A DNA stretch of 6,396 nt from Acidobacteriota bacterium. GTDB lineage: Bacteria > Acidobacteriota > Blastocatellia > Pyrinomonadales > Pyrinomonadaceae. Below are positions 1-5,692 of this stretch, one piece after another (positions within the stretch are counted from its first letter, which is position 1; each line of letters starts with the position of its first letter). Under the pieces are notes generated by a model. It did not search any database, had not been told where the DNA came from, and was given only the letters and a program-made list of their open reading frames with translations. The DNA is taken from positions 1-6,396 of the forward strand of contig JAFBAJ010000385.1 in NCBI GenBank assembly GCA_019247865.1. The letters run 5' to 3'. The position numbers and the translations under genes are program-made.

Positions 1-337
1 GCGGCGAGTCCTCCATCAAACGGATCGCGGCCTCGACCGCGTCCAGACTGTTGCCGTCGTTCTTCAGAATATTGTAGCCGGCCATCAGCGCCGCTCTGAG
101 CTGCGCTCGATAATCGGCCTCCATCTCCGGCGTCATGCTGCTTTTGAGGATCGTCCCAGCCCCGCCGTGAATCGCAAACCCGAAATTTTGATTGACCATG
201 ACCACTGTCCCGGAATCCTGCCCGCTCTCTTTTTTCGGAGCCGGATCGCCTGCCCTCTCCTGTGCACGCAGAGGCGCGACGGCTAAGAGATTGATAAGCA
301 GCAGCAGCGTTAACTGCTCTCTGACGCGACGACGCAT
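1..337 (-). CDS. Secreted isoaspartyl peptidase / plant-type L-asparaginase (N-terminal part)
   Basis: Only the first 112 codons are present; the gene continues past the left edge. Reading the minus strand from the ATG at 337 gives a signal peptide (MRRRVREQ, then a Leu-rich core, ending LRA before QE, near residue 26), a short linker, and then the hallmark FAIHGGAGTI block of the Ntn-hydrolase asparaginase family. After it come RAALMAGYNIL and DAVEAAIRLMEDSP, which match the first helices of that family. Enzymes of this family hydrolyse isoaspartyl dipeptides and L-asparagine after self-cleavage before a catalytic Thr; that Thr lies outside the window, so activity cannot be judged. The signal peptide implies export to the periplasm. 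The start is supported by GGAGG six bases upstream. A second Met just before VNQNFGF would give a cytoplasmic form but has no comparable ribosome site. The permease gene lies upstream on the same strand. Family assignment is firm; exact substrate is not. Confidence 0.9.
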   Translation of the reverse strand, partial: MRRRVREQLTLLLLINLLAVAPLRAQERAGDPAPKKESGQDSGTVVMVNQNFGFAIHGGAGTILKSSMTPEMEADYRAQLRAALMAGYNILKNDGNSLDAVEAAIRLMEDSP

Positions 338-343
338 TGACGA

Positions 344-348
344 CCTCC
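344..348 (-). promoter_or_regulatory. Shine-Dalgarno site of the asparaginase gene
   Basis: The minus strand reads GGAGG here, six bases before the ATG at 337. It is the strongest ribosome binding site in the window and it fixes the start that includes the signal peptide. Confidence 0.75.
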
Positions 349-365
349 AAAGTTATTTTTCGGTC

Positions 366-394
366 ATGATAGAAAGGTCGCTGTAAAAAGGCAA
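366..394 (-). promoter_or_regulatory. Candidate sigma-70 promoter for the asparaginase gene
   Basis: On the minus strand TTGCCT (394-389, four of six matches to TTGACA) is followed after 17 bases by TATCAT (371-366, five of six matches to TATAAT). It lies in the 72-base gap between the permease stop and the asparaginase start, so the asparaginase could be transcribed independently of the permease. This is consensus matching by eye only. Confidence 0.4.
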
Positions 395-409
395 AGAAGG
401 TGGGCTCCC

Positions 410-1843
410 TCAAGAGTCTTCTACATGCTCCGACACAACTTGCTTTCCTCCATGCCAGAAATAATAGACGGGCAGGCCGAGCGCGATCAGGATGATGCCT
501 GTGACGGCCTGACGCGGCATGGAGAGCACGGTCATGATGAGCAGCCACGCCGCCGCCAGCAGAAAGAGCGCGGGCACGACCGGATAGCCCCAGGTTCTGT
601 AGGGCCGCGGCAGCTCCGGCCGACGCCGGCGAAAGACGAAGACGGTCGCCGTCGTCAGCGCGTAAAAGATCCAGAGCCCGAAGATCGAATAGTTCGACAG
701 CGCATCGAACGAGCCCGACAGAGCCAGCACGCCCGCCCACAGCGCCTGCACCAGCAGCGAGCCGACCGGAACGTGCGTGCGCTTCGAGAGGCGCGCCAGA
801 TTCTGAAAGAAGAGCCTGTCGCGCGCCATCGCATACGGCACGCGTGCTCCGGTCAGGACTCCGATGTGCAGCGTGCCGAAAGATGAGGCCATCATGCCCG
901 CCGCGATCAGGCTCAGCGCCAGCGGCCCCATAAACCTGCGCGCAGCCTCCGCCGCGACCGAAGAGGTCGTTGGAACATTCGCCAGCTCGGTCGGCGTGAG
1001 CACGTAAAAGTATGCGAAGTTGACGAAGAGATAGAGCGCGCCCACCAACGTCATCCCGCCGATCAAAGCGAGCGGAATATTTCTTTGCGGATTTTTGACT
1101 TCGCCCGCGACCAGCGTCAGGTCGTTCCAACCGTTGTAAGCCCACAAAGCTCCCAGCATCGCCGCCCCGAATCCGGCCATCCCGCCGCGTGCCGAAGCCG
1201 ACACGTCCTCGCAAACGCCGCCCGCATCCGTCAGCAACAGATGGCCCCAATCTCCCTGCGCCAGCAGCAACGCGCCGATTCCGACCGCCAGCACCAGAGA
1301 GATCTTGAGCGCGGTCAGAACGGCAGCGATGTTCCCGCTGACCACGACCGCCGCGCAGTTGATGAACGTCACGACCGCGATCGCAGAGAGCGCCACCAGT
1401 TGGACTGAGCCGAACGAAAACTTATAGCCGAACAGGTCGCGCGTAAAGAAGACCTGATTCAGCGCGCCTCCCATCAGATCGTTCAGAAAGATTGCAAAGG
1501 CAATGCTCATCGCGGCCAGCCCGCCCGCGCGCGCCACGAAGAACTGCATCCACCCGTACAGAAAACCCCAACGCGCCCCGTAAGCCTCGCGCAGAAACAC
1601 ATACTCGCCGCCCGCTCTCGGCATCATTGCGGCCAGCTCGGCATAGGTCAGCGCTCCGGCCAGAGAGAGCACGCCCGCAGCGATCCACACCACGATCACC
1701 TTCGACGGCGACCCGACGTTGCAGATCATCACACGCGTCTTCAAAAAGACTCCCGTCCCGATGACGTTTCCGACGACGATGGAGATGGCGGCGATGAGGC
1801 CGAGACCGCGTATCAGCGTGATGTTCGATGGCGCGAGCTTCAT
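410..1843 (-). CDS. APC-superfamily amino acid permease
   Basis: This is a 477-residue, very hydrophobic protein with about twelve predicted membrane helices, the usual size and topology of amino acid/polyamine/organocation transporters. The first helix carries the unwound substrate-site pattern VVGNVIGTGVFLKT, and the loop after helix 2 has the family signature AELAAMMPRAGGEY followed by FLREAYG. Later GEVKNPQRNIPLAL and the VPYAMARDRLF stretch also match the family. It should import (or exchange) amino acids across the inner membrane; the substrate cannot be told from sequence. I use the ATG at 1843; a TTG at 1852 in the same frame would add three residues (480 in all) but lies inside the AAGTCCC repeat. 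Neither has a good Shine-Dalgarno site. It ends EHVEDS with TGA at 412-410. Upstream is a 122-residue unknown gene, downstream a secreted asparaginase, which fits a role in amino acid uptake (inference). Confidence 0.92.
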   Translation of the reverse strand: MKLAPSNITLIRGLGLIAAISIVVGNVIGTGVFLKTRVMICNVGSPSKVIVVWIAAGVLSLAGALTYAELAAMMPRAGGEYVFLREAYGARWGFLYGWMQFFVARAGGLAAMSIAFAIFLNDLMGGALNQVFFTRDLFGYKFSFGSVQLVALSAIAVVTFINCAAVVVSGNIAAVLTALKISLVLAVGIGALLLAQGDWGHLLLTDAGGVCEDVSASARGGMAGFGAAMLGALWAYNGWNDLTLVAGEVKNPQRNIPLALIGGMTLVGALYLFVNFAYFYVLTPTELANVPTTSSVAAEAARRFMGPLALSLIAAGMMASSFGTLHIGVLTGARVPYAMARDRLFFQNLARLSKRTHVPVGSLLVQALWAGVLALSGSFDALSNYSIFGLWIFYALTTATVFVFRRRRPELPRPYRTWGYPVVPALFLLAAAWLLIMTVLSMPRQAVTGIILIALGLPVYYFWHGGKQVVSEHVEDS

Positions 1844-1849
1844 TAGTCT

Positions 1850-1940
1850 CAAGTCCCAAGTCCCGTGGCCCAGGTCTCAAATCTCAAGTCACGAACTTCT
1901 CTTTTGACTTGGGACCTGGGACTTGGGACTTGGGTCTTGA
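1850..1940. repeat. AAGTCCC-type inverted repeat between two minus-strand genes
   Basis: Two arms built from AAGTCCC units face each other. Bases 1850-1864 (CAAGTCCCAAGTCCC) are perfectly complementary to 1918-1932, and a less perfect inner part (1871-1890 against 1906-1918) would extend the stem. The loop region includes 1891-1905. The structure covers the last 15 codons and stop of the 122-residue gene, and it reaches to within seven bases of the permease ATG. It has the look of a dispersed palindromic repeat rather than a classical terminator: the stem is long and no clean T-tract follows. It could form a strong RNA hairpin that separates expression of the two genes, or affect permease translation. 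Confidence 0.75.
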
Positions 1941-2257
1941 TATGCTTGCAGGGCTTGTGCGGCCAGCTCCGCGTGGACTGTGACGCGGTAAGGATGCTTG
2001 GCGACGAAGGATGGAATGCGGCGTACCTGTGCGCCGAGCGTGCTGAGGGTCTCGGCGATCTCCTCGTCGCTCAGCTCTTCGACGCCGAAGGCTTCCGCCG
2101 CCCGGCGCAGGGCTCCGCGCAAGCGGTCTAAGGCGAGTTCCCTTCCGGCCAGCACGAGCCCGCGTGACTGAAAGTCGCCGAGCGCGTGCAGGACTAGCGG
2201 CTCTGCCGCGAGTGCCTGCGGGTCTCTCTCTTTCTCGAAGAAGTTCGGTTGCTGCAT
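1889..2257 (-). CDS. Uncharacterised 122-residue protein
   Basis: I do not recognise this family. The product is a soluble, mostly helical, Ala/Leu/Glu-rich protein without a signal peptide or membrane segment. It begins MQQPNFFEKERDP; residues about 15-75 look like two or three helices, with an acidic stretch GVEELSDEEIAETL followed by IPSFVAKHPYRVTV. The last 15 residues (DPSPKSQVPSQKRSS) are encoded by the AAGTCCC repeat, so the native C-terminus probably ended near QALQAYQ and was extended when the repeat arrived. The ATG at 2257 has only a weak upstream purine run (GAAG). The gene sits 39 bases after the secreted 195-residue gene and 45 bases before the permease ATG, all on the minus strand, so co-transcription is likely. 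It is preferred over the overlapping plus-strand frames because it fits the strand and spacing of its neighbours. Its reality is probable, its function unknown. Confidence 0.65.
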   Translation of the reverse strand: MQQPNFFEKERDPQALAAEPLVLHALGDFQSRGLVLAGRELALDRLRGALRRAAEAFGVEELSDEEIAETLSTLGAQVRRIPSFVAKHPYRVTVHAELAAQALQAYQDPSPKSQVPSQKRSS

Positions 2258-2296
2258 CTTCAGCGAGTCCGGGACAGCACTGCTTTCAAAAAATTT

Positions 2297-2884
2297 TCAG
2301 GGCGCGCTCTTGCGGCTGCGGCGCGGGTGGCTGGCCGCCTGATTCGTCGTGACGACGGGAGCGCTCTGCTGCGGCTCCGGCGCGGCGGACGGCGACGGCG
2401 ACTTCTCTTTCTCCATCAGTTCAGCCTGCTCGTACGGGTCGAGCCGCGCGAAGACATAGAAGAGCTCTCCGGCTCGCACCTGTCCGAGATACCTGAAGGT
2501 GTGATTGATGACGACGCCCGTGCGGAAAGAGCGCGGGTCGGGCGGCTGCTCGAAGAGCGTGCCCAGCTCGTCGCGCGTCGTCGCTTCCAGCTCCGGCAGG
2601 TAATCGTTCTGAGTCTCGCGTGCGATGCTGATGGCGATCTGTCTCAGCGCGCGTATCCGGTTCGAGTTGCGACGGTAATAGCGCGTGCTGATCTCGTGGC
2701 GGCTCGCGCGGTCGTCAACCACTTCCTGCTCGCCGCGCAGGTATCCGAGATAGGCGCGGACGACCGGCCCGAACTCCCCTTCCTCAGTCGCGGCGGCCTC
2801 CTGCGCGCGCACGGCCGCGCCGCAGAGCGCGAGGCACAGCGTCGCCAGAAGTCCACAGCAAAGCATGAATCGCTTACGTCTCAT
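2297..2884 (-). CDS. Secreted protein of unknown function (195 residues)
   Basis: The N-terminus is a clear Sec signal peptide: positively charged MRRKR, a Leu/Cys-rich hydrophobic core, and a likely cleavage after VRA at residue 27 before QE. There is no proper lipobox, since the Cys at 21 follows Leu, so a lipoprotein is unlikely. The mature part has a charged helical region (about 35-110, with RYYRRNSNRIRALRQIA), then a probable beta segment (GVVINHTFRYLGQVRAGELF), and a low-complexity Pro/Ser/Gln tail from about residue 158 ending in basic SHPRRSRKSAP. I recognise no domain or catalytic motif. The ATG at 2884 has only a weak A/G-rich upstream sequence. It is the first gene of the minus-strand run and is divergent from coaBC, so its promoter must lie in 2885-3008. 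The long plus-strand reading frame opposite it is a GC-driven shadow. Confidence 0.75.
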   Translation of the reverse strand: MRRKRFMLCCGLLATLCLALCGAAVRAQEAAATEEGEFGPVVRAYLGYLRGEQEVVDDRASRHEISTRYYRRNSNRIRALRQIAISIARETQNDYLPELEATTRDELGTLFEQPPDPRSFRTGVVINHTFRYLGQVRAGELFYVFARLDPYEQAELMEKEKSPSPSAAPEPQQSAPVVTTNQAASHPRRSRKSAP

Positions 2885-2952
2885 CTTTTCATCAAACCCA
2901 GTCGGGAACCCAAATTGTGATACAGGGGGCAGTGAATCTTCTTGACCGAGAG

Positions 2953-2981
2953 TTTACCACAGGCGCGCGTGATGTTACATT
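2953..2981 (+). promoter_or_regulatory. Candidate sigma-70 promoter for coaBC
   Basis: TTTACC (2953-2958) and TACATT (2976-2981) are each four of six matches to the sigma-70 boxes and are separated by 17 bases, 27 bases before the coaBC ATG. The region is locally AT-rich compared with the genes around it and lies between divergent genes, where promoters are expected. I found no equally good match for the divergent minus-strand gene in 2885-3008. Confidence 0.35.
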
Positions 2982-3008
2982 TAAAGCGCAAAATTTACAG
3001 AGCAAAAG

Positions 3009-4238
3009 ATGGCGAATGAGCAGCAAAAGCGTGTGGCGCTCGGCGTGAGCGGAGGCATCGCGGCCTACAAGGCCGTCGAGATCCTGCGCGGCTTGCAGAA
3101 GGCCGGATGCTTTGTGCGCGTGGCGATGACGTTGCGCGCCTGCGAATTCATCCAGCCGCTGACCTTTCGCGCGCTGACGGGCGAGCACGTCATCGTGGAT
3201 GACTACGCGCCCGACAATCCGGACCCGATCGCGCACATCACCTTCTCGCAGACGGTAGACCTGCTGCTCATCGCTCCGGCCACGGCCAACATCATCGCCA
3301 AGTTTGCGAACGGCATCGCGGACGACTTTCTGACCTCGACTTACTTAGCCTCGAACGCGCCGGTGCTCGTCGCGCCGGCGATGAACACGACGATGTGGAA
3401 CCATCCGGCGACGCAGAGAAACCTTGAGCGGCTGCGCGCGGACGGCGTGCACTTCGTCGAGCCGGACGCGGGCGAGATGGCCTGCGGCACATTCGGGCCG
3501 GGACGCCTCAGCGAGCCCGAAAGAGTCGTCGCCGCCGCGCTCGCGTTGATGACAGAGCACGCGCCGCGAGCCGCGCAGGATTTGGCGGGCGAGCACGTCT
3601 TGATCACCGCCGGGGCGACGCGCGAGGAGATCGATCCGGTCCGTTTTCTCTCGAACCGTTCATCGGGCAGGATGGGATTCGCGCTGGCCGAGGCCGCGCG
3701 CGCGCGCGGCGCTACGGTCACGGTCGTCGCCGGAGCGACCAGCGCGCAGGCTCCCGCGAACGTGCGCCTCGTGCTTGCCACTTCCGCCGAAGAGATGCGC
3801 GCGGCCGTCTTCCAGGAGCTCGGCGCGGCGACCGTCTTCATCGCGGCGGCGGCCGTCGCAGATTATCGTCCGGCGAAGCGCGCCGAGAGCAAGATCAAGA
3901 AATCGGACGCCCCGCTGACGCTCACGCTGGAGCCGACGCCGGACATTCTGGCGGAGGTTTCAGGGGTCAGGCAGAACGGGCTCCTCGTCATCGGCTTCGC
4001 AGCCGAGACGACGAATGTGGTCGAACACGCAAGGCAGAAACTCCTGCGCAAGGGGCTCGACGCCATCGTGGCTAACGACATCACGCGCGCGGGCGCGGGC
4101 TTTGATGTCGAGACCAATCTCATCACGCTCATCACGCGCGACACGGAAGCGCCGGTCGAAGTGCCTTTGATGTCCAAGCTCGAAGCGGCGCACAGGATTC
4201 TCGATGAGGTCGCGCGGCTGCGCCGGACGCGCCGGTAA
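3009..4238 (+). CDS. coaBC: Bifunctional phosphopantothenoylcysteine decarboxylase / phosphopantothenate-cysteine ligase
   Basis: This cytoplasmic enzyme makes 4'-phosphopantetheine for coenzyme A: the C-terminal CoaB half joins cysteine to 4'-phosphopantothenate using CTP, and the N-terminal CoaC half decarboxylates the product with FMN. In CoaC (about residues 7-185) the flavin-binding start VSGGIAAYK is at 13-21, the catalytic His is at 76 in AHITF, the PAMN motif is at 123-126, and the catalytic Cys is at 159 in ACGTFGPGR. CoaB (about 193-405) begins VLITAGATREEIDPVRF, followed by SNRSSGRMG (215-223), AAAVADYRP (280-288) and the KIKK motif with the active-site Lys near 295, then NDI. The length of 409 residues is normal for a fused enzyme and every key residue I checked is present. 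The ATG at 3009 has only a weak A/G-rich leader (AGAGCAAAAG). It is first in a plus-strand run, three bases before the glycosylase gene. Confidence 0.97.
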   Translation: MANEQQKRVALGVSGGIAAYKAVEILRGLQKAGCFVRVAMTLRACEFIQPLTFRALTGEHVIVDDYAPDNPDPIAHITFSQTVDLLLIAPATANIIAKFANGIADDFLTSTYLASNAPVLVAPAMNTTMWNHPATQRNLERLRADGVHFVEPDAGEMACGTFGPGRLSEPERVVAAALALMTEHAPRAAQDLAGEHVLITAGATREEIDPVRFLSNRSSGRMGFALAEAARARGATVTVVAGATSAQAPANVRLVLATSAEEMRAAVFQELGAATVFIAAAAVADYRPAKRAESKIKKSDAPLTLTLEPTPDILAEVSGVRQNGLLVIGFAAETTNVVEHARQKLLRKGLDAIVANDITRAGAGFDVETNLITLITRDTEAPVEVPLMSKLEAAHRILDEVARLRRTRR

Positions 4239-4241
4239 AAG

Positions 4242-5189
4242 ATGAAAGATGAAACGCCAGCCCAGGCCCTTGAGGCGCTCGTCGCGGATGTCAGAGAGGA
4301 GCTCTCTTATCTGCGCGAGCTGGGCATCGTGGGAGCAAATGTAGACGTGAGTCAGGACGCGGCGGGTGAAACAGTTCCGGCGCTTGCGCCGCGCGCGCCC
4401 GAACCAGTCACGACGCGCACGCCGTCAGAGGATGCTTCGCTCAAACGCAATGCGTTGGCGCTTGAGCGAGCGGAAGCCGCGCGCGAAGCGGCGGCTCAAC
4501 CAGCAGGGAGTGAAACGAACATGGCATCAAGAACAAGGAAGACGCCGGAATTGGAAACGCCCGCGCCGATCGAGACGCTCTTCGGCACGATCACGCCTAA
4601 GGACGAAGCCAGCCTGCCGCAGGTCAATGAGACGCTCGAAGACATACACAACGACATCGGCGAATGCACACGCTGCCCCTTGAGCGCGGGGCGCACGCAT
4701 GTCGTCCACAGCGAGGGCAATCCGCGCGCGCAACTGATGTTCGTCGGCGAGGCTCCGGGCGCGGACGAGGACGCGTCGGCGCGCCCCTTCGTAGGCCGCG
4801 CCGGACAGCTCCTCAACAAAATCATCGAGGCCATCGGCCTCAAGCGGGAGGATGTTTACATCGGCAACGTCAATCGCTGTCGCCCGCCGCAGAACCGCAC
4901 GCCGACCCTCGCCGAAGCGGCGACCTGCAAGCCGTTCCTGCTGCGCGAAATCGCCATCGTCCGCCCTAAGGTCATCGTCGTCCTCGGCAACACCGCGATG
5001 AAAAACCTGCTGGAGACCAAAGAGGGCATCACCAAAGTGCGCGGCAAGTTTCAGGACTACAGGGGCATCAAAGTGATGCCGACCTTCCACCCGGCGTACC
5101 TCCTGCGCGACCCCTCGAAGAAACGCGAGACGTGGGAGGACATGAAGAGAGTCCGCGACTACTTAAACTCGGCGGAAAGTGACGAATGA
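4242..5189 (+). CDS. udg: Family-4 uracil-DNA glycosylase with [4Fe-4S] cluster and N-terminal extension
   Basis: The enzyme removes uracil from DNA, arising from cytosine deamination or dUTP incorporation, as the first step of base excision repair. The catalytic domain spans about residues 128-310. It has the CxxC pair Cys142/Cys145, motif GEAPGADED (169-177) with RPF (Phe183 expected to stack on uracil), NVNRCRPPQNR containing Cys213 and Asn209, ATCKPFL with Cys229, and the HPAYLLR motif with His283. The four cysteines match the cluster ligands known for family 4. The protein is 315 residues while compact family members are about 200-230. The extra N-terminus has a helix (VREELSYLRELGI, 17-29) that I recall from other bacterial members, then a Pro/Ala/Glu-rich linker to about 125. 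The ATG at 4242 is three bases after the coaBC stop, so translation is probably coupled. An internal ATG at 4521 with GGGAG upstream would give a 222-residue form. Confidence 0.94.
   Translation: MKDETPAQALEALVADVREELSYLRELGIVGANVDVSQDAAGETVPALAPRAPEPVTTRTPSEDASLKRNALALERAEAAREAAAQPAGSETNMASRTRKTPELETPAPIETLFGTITPKDEASLPQVNETLEDIHNDIGECTRCPLSAGRTHVVHSEGNPRAQLMFVGEAPGADEDASARPFVGRAGQLLNKIIEAIGLKREDVYIGNVNRCRPPQNRTPTLAEAATCKPFLLREIAIVRPKVIVVLGNTAMKNLLETKEGITKVRGKFQDYRGIKVMPTFHPAYLLRDPSKKRETWEDMKRVRDYLNSAESDE
4506..4523 (+). promoter_or_regulatory. Possible internal ribosome site and start within the glycosylase gene
   Basis: GGGAG (4506-4510) stands ten bases before an in-frame ATG (4521-4523, Met94). 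Starting there would remove the conserved-looking N-terminal helix and much of the linker but leave the whole catalytic domain. It could produce a short isoform or simply be chance; the spacing is slightly longer than ideal. Confidence 0.25.
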
Positions 5190-5208
5190 GAGGAGCGCTT
5201 TCGTTCTC

Positions 5209-5679
5209 ATGAGACGAAGACTTTCATCACTCCATACTTTTCCGAATAAATTTATCTTTCCCCCGCTCTGGCTGGCGATCTTTGGCGGTTTCACCGTAAT
5301 GATGTTTCTCGGCACGGTTAAGGCTGACGAAACTTCCAGGTGGATCGTTCTGTGCGCCGTAATCGTGGGAGCAGTCATTCTGTACTGGACCTGTCTGCGG
5401 CTGAAGGCGGTGAGCGTTGATGATAAATATCTGTACGTCTCAAATTATCTCAAAGAGGTTTCCGTGCCTTTGACGGAGGTGGTCGACGTGACCGAATCCA
5501 TGTGGCTGAGCACCCATCCGGTCACGGTTCATTTGCGTGCGCCCTGCGAGTTCGGCGCTCAGATCTATTTCATGCCGCCGTTCAGAATGTTCGCCTTCCT
5601 GAAACCGCATCCGGTGACAGAGGAGTTGCGGGAGCTGGTCGCCGCCTCACGGAACAGAGCAGCCGGATGGAGCTCCTGA
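5209..5679 (+). CDS. Small membrane protein with two helices and a possible PH-like domain
   Basis: The 156-residue product has two predicted membrane helices near the N-terminus (FPPLWLAIFGGFTVMMFLG, and IVLCAVIVGAVILYWTCL) with a short loop between. They are followed by about 85 soluble residues with alternating beta-type segments: KAVSVDDKYLYVSNYL, VSVPLTEVVDVTES, PVTVHLRAPCEFG, and a final helix VTEELRELVAA. This layout of a helical hairpin then a small beta domain resembles bacterial PH-like (bPH) membrane proteins; that is a resemblance by eye. Function is unknown. The ATG at 5209 has AGGAG 13 bases upstream. A GTG at 5179, overlapping the glycosylase stop, would add ten residues and remains possible. 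By hand count bases 5221-5460 are 48% G+C, clearly below the genes around it. It lies between two glycosylase genes, 13 bases before the second. Confidence 0.75.
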   Translation: MRRRLSSLHTFPNKFIFPPLWLAIFGGFTVMMFLGTVKADETSRWIVLCAVIVGAVILYWTCLRLKAVSVDDKYLYVSNYLKEVSVPLTEVVDVTESMWLSTHPVTVHLRAPCEFGAQIYFMPPFRMFAFLKPHPVTEELRELVAASRNRAAGWSS

Positions 5680-5680
5680 C

Positions 5681-5686
5681 GGAAAG
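5681..5686 (+). promoter_or_regulatory. Shine-Dalgarno site of the second glycosylase homologue
   Basis: GGAAAG lies six bases before the ATG at 5693, immediately after the stop of the membrane-protein gene. It favours this ATG over the in-frame ATG three codons later (5702). Confidence 0.5.
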
Positions 5687-5692
5687 AGTCTT

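Noticed and set aside
192..386. 64-codon plus-strand frame over the asparaginase signal-peptide region
   Set aside because: The minus strand encodes a recognisable signal peptide and the IHGGAGTI motif with a strong ribosome site, so the plus frame is a shadow.
425..886. 153-codon plus-strand reading frame inside the permease gene
   Set aside because: It is the antisense of a clear transporter, and its product is an Arg/Gln/His-rich low-complexity chain without motifs. The frames at 1085-1408, 1422-1880 and 1492-1764 are rejected for the same reason.
2282..2297. A/T-rich tract (AAAAAATTTT) between two minus-strand genes as a terminator
   Set aside because: No convincing GC-rich stem stands just before it on the minus strand; the tract is short and the next gene starts 39 bases on.
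2249..2920. 223-codon plus-strand reading frame opposite the secreted 195-residue protein
   Set aside because: It is Arg/Ala/Leu-rich with no recognisable features, while the opposite strand has a proper signal peptide and ordinary composition. Long open shadows are expected in GC-rich DNA.
2892..3236. 114-codon minus-strand frame spanning the intergenic region and the start of coaBC
   Set aside because: It overlaps the conserved flavin-binding region of coaBC and would cover the divergent promoter region; the product has no features of a real protein.
3695..3708. (CG)7 run inside coaBC, possible Z-DNA or slippage site
   Set aside because: It simply encodes the Ala/Arg-rich AARARGA segment in a GC-rich gene; the frame is intact and there is no sign of regulation.
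4527..5090. 187-codon minus-strand frame opposite the family-4 glycosylase
   Set aside because: Antisense of an unmistakable enzyme domain. The similar frame at 5699-6154 opposite the second paralogue appears because the two genes are homologous, not because both shadows are conserved genes.
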